From: Aphrocallistes beatrix
Taxonomy: Eukaryota > Porifera > Hexactinellida > Sceptrulophora > Aphrocallistidae
Direction: 5' to 3'
Assembly (NCBI GenBank): GCA_963281255.1
Contig: OY725491.1
Span: 4,142,857 to 4,206,856 of the forward strand
DNA: 64,000 nucleotides
In this document: positions 43,037 through 55,050 of the stretch, piece after piece
Layout: each line of letters begins with the position of its first letter
How positions within the stretch are numbered: position 1 is the first letter of the stretch
Program-made: the position numbers and the translations under genes
Notes under the pieces: generated by a model
The model's input: only the letters and a program-made list of their open reading frames with translations
Told to the model about the DNA's origin: nothing
Databases searched by the model: none

Positions 43037-44826
43037 TTCCAATTGTGATGTCCATCAACTGTGGAGGTTTTGTTAGTCTCCGGCCTGAGAAATGTCTACA
43101 TGGGAAACGAAATGAATTATGTCTGCTGACTATATTCCAGCCAAGCATGAGTGCTTGACCACTCGAATTTATATCGTTTTCCATCTCTTTCAAGATATTA
43201 TAGCAACCTAGGAATTATAAGATCGTAATTCCTGTCTTGAGAGATATCAGCTGGGCACCCATGAGCTGTATAGACACGAGTAGACTGGGACCACGAGCCG
43301 CCGTAATGATGAAAAATATATCCGAGTTGCTGTTTAAGAAAACCTCGCTTGGTTATCACTACCGCCGCACATGTGTATACAATGGATATTATATAAATAG
43401 GATTTGAGACTGAATCCTGAAAGATCCTCATAAATTCACACATCCATTCCCATCCAATATGAGAATCTGTGAGAATCTCCACAGATTTCCATTCCCATAG
43501 CAAACTTGATAGCTATGCGGAAGGAAGTTGGTGATAGAGGTGGTGGGGGAGAACAGTGAAGCGGCAGAACTGAGGTATCGTTCGAAACACTAATCAAGCA
43601 GATTGACCTCGCAGCGGACGTGATTAATGAAAGACAGATTTTCAGCCTGTGGAGAACGTGGACGATTTTTCAAAGAGACACATCAGGATAAACCACACAG
43701 CAAGGGCCCAATGGGGAGGTGTGATGAATATGAAGAAGGATCCGATAAGACAATATCCTAAGAAGGGTTGGTGCTTATTTATGAGTTGGACAAGCATTAA
43801 GGCCCCTGACCAGGAACGGCGCTTGACGAGACGTGGCAAGAGAGGACACGAGGTCTGCTATTGCCTGCTACTCAAAGTTGGAGATGGGTGTTTCAGGCAA
43901 CAGCACAACCTAATGTTGTACATGAGAAGGCAGTTGCGGTACCAGTGAAATTTGAAGAAGATACCCATTACCGTAATTATGGACACGAGGGCGGATCCTT
44001 CGGTGGTTGACAGAGACAACTTATAAGAAATGCGTATCCCTTAAAGTACAAAAGGAGGTTCAAGTGTATGAGCTAGGACGGACAGCGCTTGTGGTCTTTG
44101 GCACGGACTGCGGGTGAATATATGTGGGTGATTGTCGACCACTAGAGCACAAAATCAATGTATTCGATTTCAAGAATAGGGTGGCTATATTTGGTCTAAA
44201 GTTCCGCGAGTTTCAAGAAAACTAAGTTCAATTGAGGAAACAAGCGGACAAACTTAAAACCTCTTCAGCAGCTGCGACTAGAGTGCAGATGATGCAGGCA
44301 GAGATGAGGAAAGGAGGAAGATAGCTTGGAGGTCAAGTTCGATATAAACTTGTTATGATAATTATCACCGCAAGAGACCGCAATATGCAGTGTACATTCG
44401 AGTCGAAAAAATGTTTTTGCGGAGAATCCGAAGACTCCTCGTAATATTGGAACTGAGTAGCACGTTATCACACTGCTAAATGAGCGTTCTAGAGCAATTA
44501 GAGGACGGTTTGGCAAGTGGTGCGGGCATTCAAATCATTATAGTGAAGTGTGAATTTTAAGGACATTTAGTATGAAAGAAGGCAAGCGATCACCGCCAGC
44601 GATGCTATTGAAGGTCGCCCAGTCTCCACATCGGAAATATTATATGCGATCTTTTATATGGGGCTTACAAAGGCGTGTCGTGGGTTTGAGATGTGGAGTA
44701 CGAAACAAACTTTGGAAAGCTGAAAGATCTCGCATGATCAGAGTACCATGATTGTTAGCATTCTCATATAGGAACGTATCTTTCAAACGGAGGATGCGTA
44801 GTGTATAGTAGGATCATTATGTCTTA
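43037..44826. other. Relatively GC-rich block with broken open frames, unassigned
   Basis: About 43490-44750 is visibly less AT-rich than its surroundings. The longest plus frame (43649-43948, 99 codons, Arg/Lys-rich with RRLTRRGKRGHEV) has no recognised domain and non-ATG initiation. Other frames such as VFDFKNRVAIFGLKFREFQE near 44160 are also suggestive but interrupted. It could be an old retroelement or a decayed gene. Confidence 0.3.
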
Positions 44827-45621
44827 CTTAGGTCATTTCATAAGTACAGAGGCGTTATCTGTATTCAGAGGTTAGTGGAATTATCTTATTTTCGATTTGT
44901 CCATTGTATAGTTCAGCGGATCAGCTAGCGATTTGCATATATAATTACTGTGATAGGACAATTATTGTGGTTCCTACATCCGATTTAAGTACATCAGTTT
45001 AGGATACTGCCTTCAAACGTGATTTTTGGGTTCCCTAAGGTGTATTTCATTTCTGAGCAAATTTAGATTAAAACTGATCCTTCCATTAAATTCTACATAT
45101 AAAAAACCCATAAATATTAATTTATTTGTAATTTGTAGAATTACAAATAAATAAATTTGTAATTTGTAGAGTGGTTTTAGGCTGGGGAATAAAGTGTTTA
45201 TGAAATGGTATACAACCACATTTGTCCCATTTTTAGGGGGATGCAATTGGGAAAAAATCCACTTTAAGTTGCATAATTACTTTTTATCACAGGTTATTGT
45301 ACTGAACACCTCCCGTATACTTGATTGCACATATGTTTTTAATTATTTGGCCTTGTAATGATCTTATTCCACGAATTCAAAAAAATATGACCAAATTTAT
45401 TTTTAATCCATTTTCAATGGGGAGATTCCAATTTTTCGACAGTCACCTAAACCACGTATATAAATCGAACGTAACAATCACAATAATTGTTCTGTCACAG
45501 CAACCCTATATGCAAATCGAAAGCTGATCCCCTGAGCTATACAATGGACAAATCGAAAATAGTATATTTTCACTAACTTCTGAATACAGATAACGGCTCA
45601 GTATTTATGAAATGACCGAAG
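44827..45621. mobile_element. Long-TIR MITE, 795 bp, relative of 15329-16094
   Basis: TA at 44825-44826 and 45622-45623. Ends CTTAGGTCATTTC and GAAATGACCGAAG. It shares internal text with the other element (GACAATTATTGTGGTTCCTA; CAATGGGGAGATTCCAA), in opposite overall orientation. Confidence 0.82.
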
Positions 45622-45913
45622 TAATACGACAAACAAGGGTAAGGAAATATTGATAGGGAAGAGGCGCGAATTTGGAATTGAAGATGCGTTATTCAGCCTA
45701 CAATCTACATTAGGAGGACCATGCAGAGCGAAATGTCAAGAATCCCAAACACACTTCGATGTCTATTGGCATTGCAGAACGTGGACAAGACGGCATGGGT
45801 GCATATCCCACAAGATGTTGCGTATGGTATGAATTCCTGAGAAATTCCCTGGACAAAGTTTAAAACCCGGGAATTATTGTTTGACTAGGATATGTACTCT
45901 GATTGATCAGATT

Positions 45914-46185
45914 GTGGGGGGCGTTATGCTCGAATAACTATTGCTTAACTTTTAAAAATGTGACAATGACGTCATAATTCCATGAAGATTCAACATTTTG
46001 CTTTGAGGTCAGAACTTACTGGAGCCATAGCCAAAAGACTCCCACGTGCCAAAAATCCTCCACCTGGCAGTTTCTTCAATCAATTCGTTACAGATATATA
46101 TATATATACATATATAGTATACATTAATCGAGTTTTAATAGCAAGGATATATACATTAATCGAGTTTTAATAGTAAGGATAAAGA
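45914..46185 (+). repeat. CRE repeat, tail fragment, with doubled border word
   Basis: Begins inside the body (GTTATGCTCGAATAAC), perfect CRE at 45967-45974, tail CAATCAATTCGTTACAG, (AT)n, then two consecutive copies of CATTAATCGAGTTTTAATAG. Confidence 0.8.
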
Positions 46186-46376
46186 TAAGCTATTACAATG
46201 GATATTATTACTCATGGTATTTAAAATTAGGATTTATTCATTAATTGTGAAAAAAGATATAATTTTGGAAATCGGAAGAAATTGATTATTTTAAAAATAC
46301 AACTTATATTCCTTTTTATTTGCAAGTCTCAAATTAATTGCAATGTAAAAATGGAGGCGCATGCATTTGTTCGATA

Positions 46377-46692
46377 TTTTATGTTGTCACTTGTTTGAAT
46401 ATCTGATGTTGTCACTTGTTTAACTGTGTTTTTGGAGGAGTTGTATCACGTTTCCGACATCAAATGCCTACTTTTCCTTTCATTTGGTCACATTCCTTTC
46501 TGAAAAGGTCACTGTACCCCCCACAGGGAAGAGGAATAAAATGCCCAAATTCACTTGAAATCTTTAAGAACAAGTCGAACAAGTGACAACTCCTTTAGAA
46601 ACAGAGTCGAACAAGAGAAAACTCCTCCAAAAACAGAGTCGAACAAGTGACAACTCCTCCAAAACAGAGTCGAACAAGTGACAACATAAAAA
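46377..46692. mobile_element. Small inverted-repeat element with internal tandem units
   Basis: Ends TTTTATGTTGTCACTTGTT and AACAAGTGACAACATAAAA. The right side holds four copies of a roughly 35-bp unit (CAGAGTCGAACAAGTGACAA, CTCC); the left side has the inverse twice. No ORF. Confidence 0.78.
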
Positions 46693-46929
46693 TTAGAACA
46701 AATGTAGTGTCCCCAAAAAAAGTTAATACATTTCGAGTGTATGCTAGAAGCTAGCTTTCAAGGTTTAACCTGGACTTGGGATATCGATATCGATAATATT
46801 ATATTTGGAACTACGCGATACATATCATTTGTTTTCGTTGAATTTGGAATGAAAACTAGATACTAGTTTTCAATAGTTTAAATTATGGATGATACATTCT
46901 TAATATCGAAATAAAAAATTATCTTAAAG

Positions 46930-46935
46930 TTTATT
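46930..46935 (-). terminator. COPS2: Putative COPS2 poly(A) signal AATAAA
   Basis: AATAAA on the minus strand about 235 bases past the COPS2 stop codon. It is a plausible distance for a 3' UTR, but in AT-rich DNA the hexamer is common. Confidence 0.4.
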
Positions 46936-47170
46936 AAAGATGAGGGCTTGCAACAATATTTAAAGACCTGAAGTCAAGAAAAAAATCGCTGGAAAAGAAG
47001 AAAAGCTTCATAGGAATCAAAAGTAATGCATATTTACATGAAATTGATAAGGAATTTTCAATGCTACTATTACAACAATAATATCTTCAAATTTTCAACA
47101 ATACTAGTTTATCCCAAAACAAATGGAAAATACAAACTTTCCGTTCGACTAAGTAAAAACATGGAACCAT

Positions 47171-48036
47171 CTAATGAAATCTCTTCAGGATGCCTCCTTG
47201 AATGTTTTTCACTTCTTCTACCCATTTATCTAGAGATTGATATTTTGTGAATTTCTCTGAAGACTGCTGTAAGTGTAAAATTTGGTTTACTTGATCTATT
47301 TGTCCACTGATTGATAGGTCAAGAATGCAAGAAACCAGTAATGATTCCACTTCAATTTTGTCAATTCCAAGCTCTCCAGAAATAAAAGGTATATATATTC
47401 GAGTGTAAGGTTTAATCAACTTTTTTAATACTTCAGTTCGGATATTTCTTAATAATTCTTCGATATGTTCACGAATAAATAGATCTTCCATGATGGTTTT
47501 ATGGTTATTTTTTAGGATATTTTCAAATTGTTTGATTTCGCCACTTTGATAAGCTTGTACAAGATTAGTCATCGCCAGTATTTCTTGCTCTTGCTTATAG
47601 GGTTTTGCCTCTTGAGAATCAAAAGGATTTATATCAGATTTCATGAGCATGTTTGCTAACACAACATATTTCAAACAAGTAGTTCTACGAGGACTTCCAG
47701 ATTCATCGTAATTTTTGAAAGCTTCGAAAAAATCTATATGAGCTTTTTCAAATTGTCCTGCTCTAAGGTGCATTTTACCACCACATTCTCGAATTACACC
47801 CATAATTAATGGATGTGGTATTGCTGATTTAATATTTAGAGACTGTTGATAAAGAACCTTTAGTTTCTTGTGATCTTTTTGTTCTGTATACATTTGAATC
47901 TCAAGAGCATATATTTCAAGCAACTGTGTTCCTTTCTTTAAATCGTCTTCTCCATCATCGGTTTGACAGGCTTGTCTAAGTTGTTTCAAGACACGTGATA
48001 GTCGAGTAAAATCATCTTGGTCAAAGTATAATTTAC
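47171..48036 (-). CDS. COPS2: COP9 signalosome subunit 2 (CSN2), terminal exon with PCI domain
   Basis: CSN2 is a core PCI subunit of the COP9 signalosome, which removes NEDD8 from cullins. The exon starts at 48036 after a TTTGTAG acceptor, using the last two bases of a Gly codon, and ends at TAG (47171-47173). It encodes about 288 residues, the C-terminal two thirds of the usual 443. Near-invariant stretches include [60 protein letters not shown] and [20 protein letters not shown]. The helical-repeat part is followed by the PCI winged helix and a C-terminal helix that diverges most. There are no stops or frameshifts. Strong constraint amid decayed transposons shows a functional gene. Confidence 0.98.
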
Positions 48037-48724
48037 CTACAAATAAATGTCAAATAAACGCTGGCTTCGGACTCGAAATATTAGAATTCCATTTGCTCAT
48101 GAATATATTAAACGTACTGATGAAAATAATTGATTTATTGATAATCGTTAAATGATCAAAGCGATTTTAAAGCATCTATTTAGACGTTTTCATTACATTA
48201 CATTACATTTTGTTAGGTGAATTTTAAACTAATATACAGAATGCAAAATAAGCTTAATGCTCCCATGTGGTAAAAGTGCATGTATGTAAGGCATTAAGAT
48301 ATCTCTTACAATGATCGTATGATTCTATTTGATCATTTTAAATTTGGATCCGGATCATTTTTCAAGACTTGTCTAAAACTCCAGGTAACCTTAGCGCCAA
48401 TTTCTTTACCTTGAATTAATTCAATTTTCAGAATTATACTAAATATGAATATTTCAACTACATATAATATTTTAGATACACATGCCTTCGATTATGCTGA
48501 TTCCGAAAATATATTGAGTATTACTTCATTATGCAATGTTTTTGAGAAATGTGCATTTTCATTTATTTCAAATTGGCTTTTACGTAGTTGATTGATAACC
48601 AACAAATACGAATATTACTTCCTAATATCTCATTTAGTAAACGGTAGGATTATTTTTTTCAAATTGGTTGAAGAATTGGCTAGTTTATGGCCAACAACAT
48701 CTAAGGTTAAACAGCAGCTTGCTG

Positions 48725-49125
48725 ATTTTGGATTATGGATGTAGTAGAAGATGGTTGAACAAATACTACATGAGATGCATAAAATCATTAATGTAGAATA
48801 GAGCTTTGGAATGCACTAAAAGCATATATAAATATACCATCAAAGTAGCCATTTCTGTTGCTAAAGTTTTGATTAGTCACCATATGATTGCGCAATAGGA
48901 TATTTATGACGAATTAAGTAATTTTCAAAGCCGATTTAAGGACACTTCTATGTCGACATGTATATGGGTTGAGATGAAAAATTTATATTATTTTCTGGGA
49001 ATGTTGCTATTACATTCCGGCGTTGCTATGGAAGCGCATTAGTCTGTGGGGGTACCTAATAAACGCAATAATTAGGCATTCAATTTTGCTCTTATTTGAT
49101 AGCCAAAATAGTGTTAACAATGTAT
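48725..49125 (+). mobile_element. Foldback palindrome family, copy 4, one partial arm
   Basis: Matches the left arm of copy 1 with clear divergence (GTAGAAGATGGTTGAA, AAGCATATATAAATATACCA, TTGATTAGTCACCATATGAT). It is cut at the right by a CRE repeat head at about 49126. Confidence 0.75.
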
Positions 49126-49595
49126 CGTGCTTGGCTTGCTTGCGCTGCGCGGCTGGCGGAATATTGTGTCCGCCTGAGGCGCCCTTTGAGTTCCTAGGCT
49201 CACATTGATGAATGATAAGGTAGATAACATCTCTAAATACGTATGTCTGCTGTTATAATCTATATCACTCGAAAAATCTCAAAATAAGTCAATTTTTCAA
49301 TTTTAGATGCGTAATGTTGACGTCATAACAGAGTGATGAGTAATTTTTTGATGATAGTTGTATCATTACTGTGATATATTAATATACACATTCTATAAAA
49401 ACTTCATCCTTCTGTCAACTAAAATGGTTGAGGTATAGTCGAAAATCTGAAATTTCTAATTATAAAAGAAGACAATGACATACGTAATAATTCCATGATG
49501 CTCAGAAGTAATTCGAGGCATAGCCTAAGACTCAGACAATGCCAAAAATCAGCTTTCTTTGCCTAGCAGTTTCTTCGATCAATGGGCTACAGAGA
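49126..49595 (+). repeat. CRE-bearing interspersed repeat, full length
   Basis: The head GCTTGGCTTGCTTGCGCTGC is followed by the body; perfect CRE at 49318-49325; the second CRE is disrupted by an insertion (GACATACGTAATAATT). The tail is degenerate (TTCTTCGATCAATGG). Confidence 0.82.
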
Positions 49596-49659
49596 TATTA
49601 ATATGCAAGCACCACATGTCTACATGCTTTATTCCCCTCATTAATGTACTAACACGTGT

Positions 49660-49911
49660 AGCCTCGCTGGATTGATGGAGGATGCGACTGCTTAATGTCG
49701 CAACGCGTAGTACGACACTGAAACATTATCTTCCTCACGTCATCTGCCTTCAGTTCTCCGTTCGCGACATGAGTTTGCAGGTGACGCCGGTATTTGGTAT
49801 AGCAGTGAGACTTCATTACATACGATGCACAATATACTCGTCATTTCTTGCATCTGGTTTCCCGCACTATTACTAGACAGCTCCTTTGAAGCAATACTCG
49901 CTTCTGTCATT
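49660..49911 (-). pseudogene. C2H2 zinc-finger protein fragment
   Basis: An ATG at 49911 opens MTEASIASKELSSN, reaching ILCIVCNEV. A one-base frame change then gives YTKYRRHLQTHVANGELKAD and DDVRKIMFQC. Together this is a Cys-x2-Cys ... His-x3-His finger, with RRHLxTH typical of C2H2 proteins, and it ends at TAG near 49660. A hairpin (49922-49982) lies directly upstream, and an open frame (49938-50120) beyond it may be the preceding part of the same gene. Confidence 0.45.
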
Positions 49912-49921
49912 CTTAAAAATG

Positions 49922-49982
49922 AGAGTCTTTGAGTATTCTACCCCGAGGAGACTCGGGGTAGAATATAATACTCAAAGACTCT
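49922..49982. repeat. Short hairpin, 26-bp arms, one arm with a 5-base insert
   Basis: The left arm AGAGTCTTTGAGTATTCTAC continues to CCCGAG, then GAGA, then the inverse, which carries five extra bases (TAATA). Confidence 0.9.
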
Positions 49983-50476
49983 GATAAAAAAGGAAGAAGT
50001 CAAACGATGGAAGTATACAAATCTGATTGCTTGAATATCAACACACCATCCACTATTTATATAAAGTTCGGATGGAGCTGAAACAATAGGCGGTCCACCG
50101 CAGACTGTTCCATTATTCAAATCTCAGTTTGCTAATGACTAAAAGAAAACACCATTATACCATAATAATTTACTTCTACTCAATTTGTTTTTCCCCAAAC
50201 ACGGTACTCTACTCAAATGTATGAATAGTATAGTACGCTACACTAATTATGAGACAATGACGGGGCTTAGAAATAGTTTAATTGGATTTTCATTGTGTGG
50301 GTATTTCATAAAGAACCACAACCTCACGAATGGAGCGGTGACCACCATAAGCTCCAATACACAGTACACAACCTCCGCATGCAATCCCAGGCCTGCCTCA
50401 CCCCCAAGAGTGAAGAAGCAGGCTATACGTGGTGGGGTTGGTTCACAACGAGCGTACTTGTCACCTAACCAGGTGA

Positions 50477-50704
50477 CTAGGTTCGCATTGAGTCTGTATT
50501 GATTTTTCGATTATCCTCCTCTATCTGGTCATGGAGGATACTCTTCGCATTCCATCTGGATGAGTATTTGGAGAGGGCTGTTTCTTCTTTGCAGTCTATC
50601 TCAGTTATGAATTCAGCAAGAGAAGCTGACTCAGTAGGTCTAGCCATAGTCTTGTCAAAATCCTCAAAATCACTGTCTATTTTCCGTATGAAACACTGCT
50701 CCAC
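50477..50704 (-). CDS. Short unrecognised ORF, 75 residues
   Basis: An acidic, helical frame (FEDFDKTMARPTESASLAEF, then EIDCKEETALSKYSSRWN) that stays open about ten codons further upstream to 50735. The codon pattern and charge look protein-like, but I find no family. It may be a retroelement gag remnant. Confidence 0.25.
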   Translation of the reverse strand: MEQCFIRKIDSDFEDFDKTMARPTESASLAEFITEIDCKEETALSKYSSRWNAKSILHDQIEEDNRKINTDSMRT

Positions 50705-50735
50705 CGTGAACCGTGAGTTATCAATTGCCTCCTTA

Positions 50736-51361
50736 TGATGCTACCCTCACACTCTTTTCAAGGTGTGAATTTATATATCGTACTGCTGGACATCTTTGTT
50801 TACCATAGTTGGCGTAGAAATCGTACTGTTAATCTGACGGTATTTCCGTTTCCCAATGGGGTGTTGAATTATGCAAGTTCTACTGTTATATCATTAGAAT
50901 GAACATTTAAAATCAAAATGATAAAACATGTACTGTTCCCATACAACTACTAGTTCATCAGGTATGTGGGATTACTAATTTTATGCCAAATTATTTGACA
51001 CATTAGACTTTTTCAAACGCGTGATATAATCATGAGCAACTAGATTCGTAGAAGGGAGGTTACCAAATTAGCTATACAAAGTAATGAAATGAATGTGTTG
51101 TGTTTACCACTACTACCAATAAACACACTTGCGATAACAATTGTCAAAAATATTTTTTGTAATAGCTTGTATGCAAGTTTTCGACCACAGAGTAGATTTG
51201 GAATCTATTCAAATAATATATATCAATTGGACTGGTAACAATTTATCTAAACTTTACTTTATTTTACCCTGAACCAGCTGAACCAACTCAAACTGAAGAA
51301 ACAAGTGCTGCTGTACGTAACTCAATCGAATGATCTTATACTTTTTGTTCATATCATGACA
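50736..51361. other. No gene seen
   Basis: AT-rich intronic sequence without recognisable elements. Confidence 0.3.
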
Positions 51362-51830
51362 CAAGCACGCTTCGCGGCAGGCGGACATTTTGTGTCCGCC
51401 GGAGGCGCCCTTCAGTCGCCTGAGGCCACATTGGTTAATTATAAGGGAGATAGCATCTCTTAATATGTCTGTCCTACTGTGATAATTGATATCACTCGAA
51501 AAATCACATTTTTAAATTTTTGATGCGTAATGATGACATCATAACAGAGTGATGAGTCATCAATTTTTGATTATAGTTTGGTCATAGGTGAGGTATATTA
51601 ATATACATAATTTATTAAAATTTCAGGCTTCTATCTCCTATAATGGCTGAGTTATGCTCGAATAACTGTATTGCTTAACTTTTAAAAATGTGACAATGAC
51701 GTCATAATTCCATGATGAGTCGACATTTTGCTTTGAGGTCAGAACTTACTGGAGCCATAGCCAAAAGACTCCCACATGCTAAAAGTCAGCTTTCTGCACC
51801 TGGCAGTTTCTTCAATCAATTCATAATATA
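51362..51830 (+). repeat. CRE-bearing interspersed repeat, full length
   Basis: Head hairpin GGCGGACATTTTGTGTCCGC; AP-1 TGAGTCA at 51553-51559; perfect CRE at 51697-51704; first CRE mutated (TGACATCA). The right end was replaced by the mariner MITE starting at 51831. Confidence 0.88.
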
Positions 51831-52423
51831 CAGGGTGTCTCAAAAGTTCTGCAACAACCAATTTTACTTCGTTAATTTGACTAAGATCACTTGATTGTAT
51901 TCCAAATTAGCCTCCATAAATGAAATCTAGTATCCTTCTAGCATAGAAATGAGCTCAACCCATTACTCAAAAAACATTTCTTATAAAACTTTAAATAATT
52001 ACAGACTAATTACTCCAAAATTTGGAGCTCAAAAGTGCTAATTTTGAAGATCACTATTTTTCTAGTGAAATATTACACCAATCACTTCCATATTCTGTAA
52101 TTGATTCATAATACTAAAATAATATTATTACTTTTGATTTATGTAGCAGTAATCTTCGATAAGAACGAGTATTTTAAAAGTATAACCATAAAATGTACCT
52201 GGGATGTGAGACTTTTTATTGAGTTAAAAAATATTCTTTACGAGACAATGAAATATATGATCCATCATTGCAAAAAAATTGAGAAATTCAGGCCATTGGA
52301 ATGGAAAATAATTAAGATAATCCTCTCTATTTTTGATTAAAATGAGGCATTGGATGTTCGATATTTATCTACTATGTATAATACATTAGCAAAATTCGTT
52401 GCAGAACTTTTAGAGACACCCTG
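51831..52423. mobile_element. Mariner-type MITE, 593 bp
   Basis: TA at 51829-51830 and 52424-52425. Ends CAGGGTGTCTCAAAAGTTCT and AACTTTTAGAGACACCCTG, the common mariner terminus. The 79-codon frame inside (52101-52340) shows no transposase motif. Confidence 0.85.
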
Positions 52424-52502
52424 TATATATATATATATATATCCATATACAAACATTAATCGAGTTTTAATAGTAAGGATTTACTGTTCATTTATTTAGA
52501 TA

Positions 52503-53100
52503 TTGCGTAAAGGCAATACATTGCTTGAGTTACATCAGCATCATGTCACAGGTGTCTCCAGCTCAATTCCTACTCCAGCTCCAACTCCAGATGTCGCTGC
52601 TCTTCCTACTGCTGCCACAACGACTTCAATATCCACCCAAGCTCCTGGTGTCTGGGTAGCAGATGTCCAGTGTGCATCGCCTCCGTCTGCTGCTTCTTTG
52701 GACAATAGCCATTCGTCAGTACTCGATGTCGTCTTATCTAAAGTCAGCCAGTTCTCCTTCGAGTTGAGAGATGAGGCGAACCATGGCTGAGTACCGGGAG
52801 GATACGGATGCTCAGTTTGCATCACTGAGTTTGGATCGTACTGAGCCTATCCAGGAGAGAGATGATCGAGGCGAAGTTGAGCGCTTGTAGAGAGAGGTTG
52901 TAGAACTCCGAGCCCAGTTAGCTGACAGGTCTTCTGACGAGCAACCTGAGACGGCAATGCCACCTTCAACGCTACCAGACTTCACGAATCAGCCTTCTGG
53001 GAGTGTGGATGCACTAAGTGAGCCTGCTCACAAATATACCTGAGAGGGATGTTTAAGGTCAAAGGAGCAACTGAAATTGACCCAACGATTTGGTGAGTGT
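52503..53100 (+). other. GC-rich coding-like stretch, gag-like, broken
   Basis: The frame at 52503-52790 is Pro/Thr/Ser/Ala-rich (SSIPTPAPTPDVAALPTAAT). From about 52762 a second frame is acidic and coiled (AEYREDTDAQFASLSLDRTE, VVELRAQLADRSSDEQ) with a TAG. The change in composition against the AT-rich intron suggests an inserted coding element such as a retroelement gag. It is antisense to COPS2. A donor-like GTGAGT follows at 53095. Confidence 0.35.
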
Positions 53101-53655
53101 ATACTTCTCTTATTTCTTCGTTCATATTTTGAACTATCAATTCGCTGCTGATTCCAAAATGCCAGATACCCTGCCCTTTTGTTGGATTTAGATTTTCACA
53201 TTTACGTTTTGAATATTCGTGTGACATTAGAGGCTGTATAGAGATACTAAACCAATTATAAATAATCCCCCTCACTTTCGCATTGTTCCCCCCCACATAT
53301 TTATTTGTATTGCCTGTCATGCTTTGGCATATACTATGTACTATGTACTTCTGTCATTTTTTGCGTTACGATAAGCTTAATCACTCATTTCTTTTTTTCA
53401 AATATAGATCTTTCACACATGCAATATCGTTATATTGTCTAGTAAGAGTTCGTTCATCACATTTTCATTTGTGTACTGACAACTCGCCCACTTCCCCTCC
53501 GCCCCTGTCCCTGCTGCTAGCTGTGTAGATGAATCTGGATAGTATTGTGATTCTTTATTATTATTATTCATTGGATATGGAGGATTTCACGATTGCTTAT
53601 CTCATAAGTGCTTAAATCGAGTGAATCTTTTTAAACCGGCTAGAATTTAGCGATC

Positions 53656-53992
53656 ATGCCACATCGCATCCCAGACCCCTCCTCCTTCTACTTGAAGATG
53701 ATGGAGAAAGTAAACAGTTCTCACGGAGCTACGAGCGGTTGTGCGCTCTGCTGGACGCACGACTGCGGGGGAGAAATCCCGGATCCTGCAGAAGGTGGAG
53801 TCCCTGATCATTATGAGATCTGAGCAGGCGATCGATAAGATCAACGCCATCTACTCGATCAACTACGCTTCACGCATATCGATTCCTCTCTGCAGCCCCG
53901 AGCAGAGACACAATCCACACTACGCCCCCCCACCCCCTCTGCCCCGTCACCGTCCCGCCGCCACACCCAGCTATCAATTCAGAATGTAGGCT
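53656..53992 (+). other. GC-rich coding-like block with strong third-position bias
   Basis: One frame from an ATG at 53656 reads MPHRIPDPSSFYLKMMEKVN. Another, ending at TAG 53987-53989, reads ELRAVVRSAGRTTAGEK, ILQKVESLIIMRSEQAIDKI and a Pro/His-rich end. Codons ending in C or G dominate (ATC AAC GCC ATC TAC). An AG at 53717-53718 could be an acceptor, or a frameshift may join the two. Family unknown. It lies antisense within the COPS2 intron. Confidence 0.4.
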
Positions 53993-54065
53993 GCAGTACA
54001 GTTTAAAATTGAATAGTGGACACTTCGCACATTCAGTAGCATTCAGCTTCTTGCCTAGTTTTGTA

Positions 54066-54175
54066 ATTTGTTTACTCTATGTGTCTAATGTAAACAAAAG
54101 TAAACACATAATTTATCATATTAATCTGAAAATATGATATTCGAACTCTACACCCCTGAAAACCCCATGTCCGGG
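54066..54175. repeat. Single dispersed unit of the 145-bp repeat
   Basis: TGTAAACAAAAGTAAACA through GATATTCGAACTCTACACCC matches the units at 39297-39742. Confidence 0.8.
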
Positions 54176-54632
54176 GCGAAATGTCTGTGCGACGAAGTTC
54201 ATTTACCATAAATTGTCCTATCTAAAATTTAAATAGATTATTAACTAAAAGGCTCTGATTTTCCAGTTTGAAAACCACTGCTCTACAGTGTGTTCATTGT
54301 AATTATTGCCAGATTTTGTTATCTAGAGATTCTGACAAGGAAATAATGTCATTTCCCTCGATCCATGGCACGAGGTTGTCGACTCCCTCCAGGACATAAT
54401 CCCTTGCATGCCAATGGAAAAACGCGACTGGCGCATCCTCTCCTTCCAGTTCAGGCAGATGATCATCCAATTTCTGGGTGATTTGGATATAGAGATTACG
54501 ACCCAAGCTCTGATTCGATTAAAGATTGAAATTTTGTTTTTCTTAGTGATGATTACTGGTATATAACCCAAAAGAAATAATCATCCTTACCATTAAAACT
54601 CGATTAATGCGGGTGTATTTATAACTATCTAT

Positions 54633-55050
54633 CTGTAACGAATTGATTGAAGAAACTGCAAAGGAAAGAGAGCTGATATTTGGTATATTGGAGTATTTTG
54701 GCTATGGCTTCAGTAAGTTCTGACCTCAGATGGAAGTCTCGACCCATCATGGAATACGGCGTCGTCACCACCTTTTTATAATTCGAAATTTCAGCTTTTC
54801 GATTCATAACTCAGTCATTTAAAGTGATAGAAGGCTGAAATTTTTATAGAATGTGCATATTAATATATTACAAATATGACACAACTATCATAAAGAAATT
54901 CTGTTATGACGTCATCATTACGCATAAAAATTGACAAATTTTGTGATTTTTCAAGTGACATTGATTGTGACAGTAAGCAGAAGTATTTATTAACGATGTT
55001 TTCTACCTCATAACTAATCAATGTGAGCCTAGACAAGCAAGCGAAGCGGT
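54633..55050 (-). repeat. CRE-bearing interspersed repeat, diverged
   Basis: Tail at the left (TGTAACGAATTGATTGAAGA), CRE at 54907-54914, head reduced to GACAAGCAAGCGAAGC at about 55034-55049. The border word ATCCTTACCATTAAAACTCG precedes it at 54583. Confidence 0.8.

Noticed and set aside
47026-47250. Plus-strand ORF overlapping the COPS2 3' end
   Set aside because: It overlaps the COPS2 stop and terminal coding region antisense and has no recognisable domain.
51712-51894. Recurrent short ORF (LRSELTGAIAKRLPHAK-type) seen at several loci
   Set aside because: The same peptide appears at 38342, 45982 and 51712 because these are copies of the CRE repeat. The frame has no constraint and runs into different flanks.
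52101-52340. 79-residue ORF as a transposase
   Set aside because: It lies inside a mariner-type MITE but shows no HTH or DDE motif, and is AT-driven.
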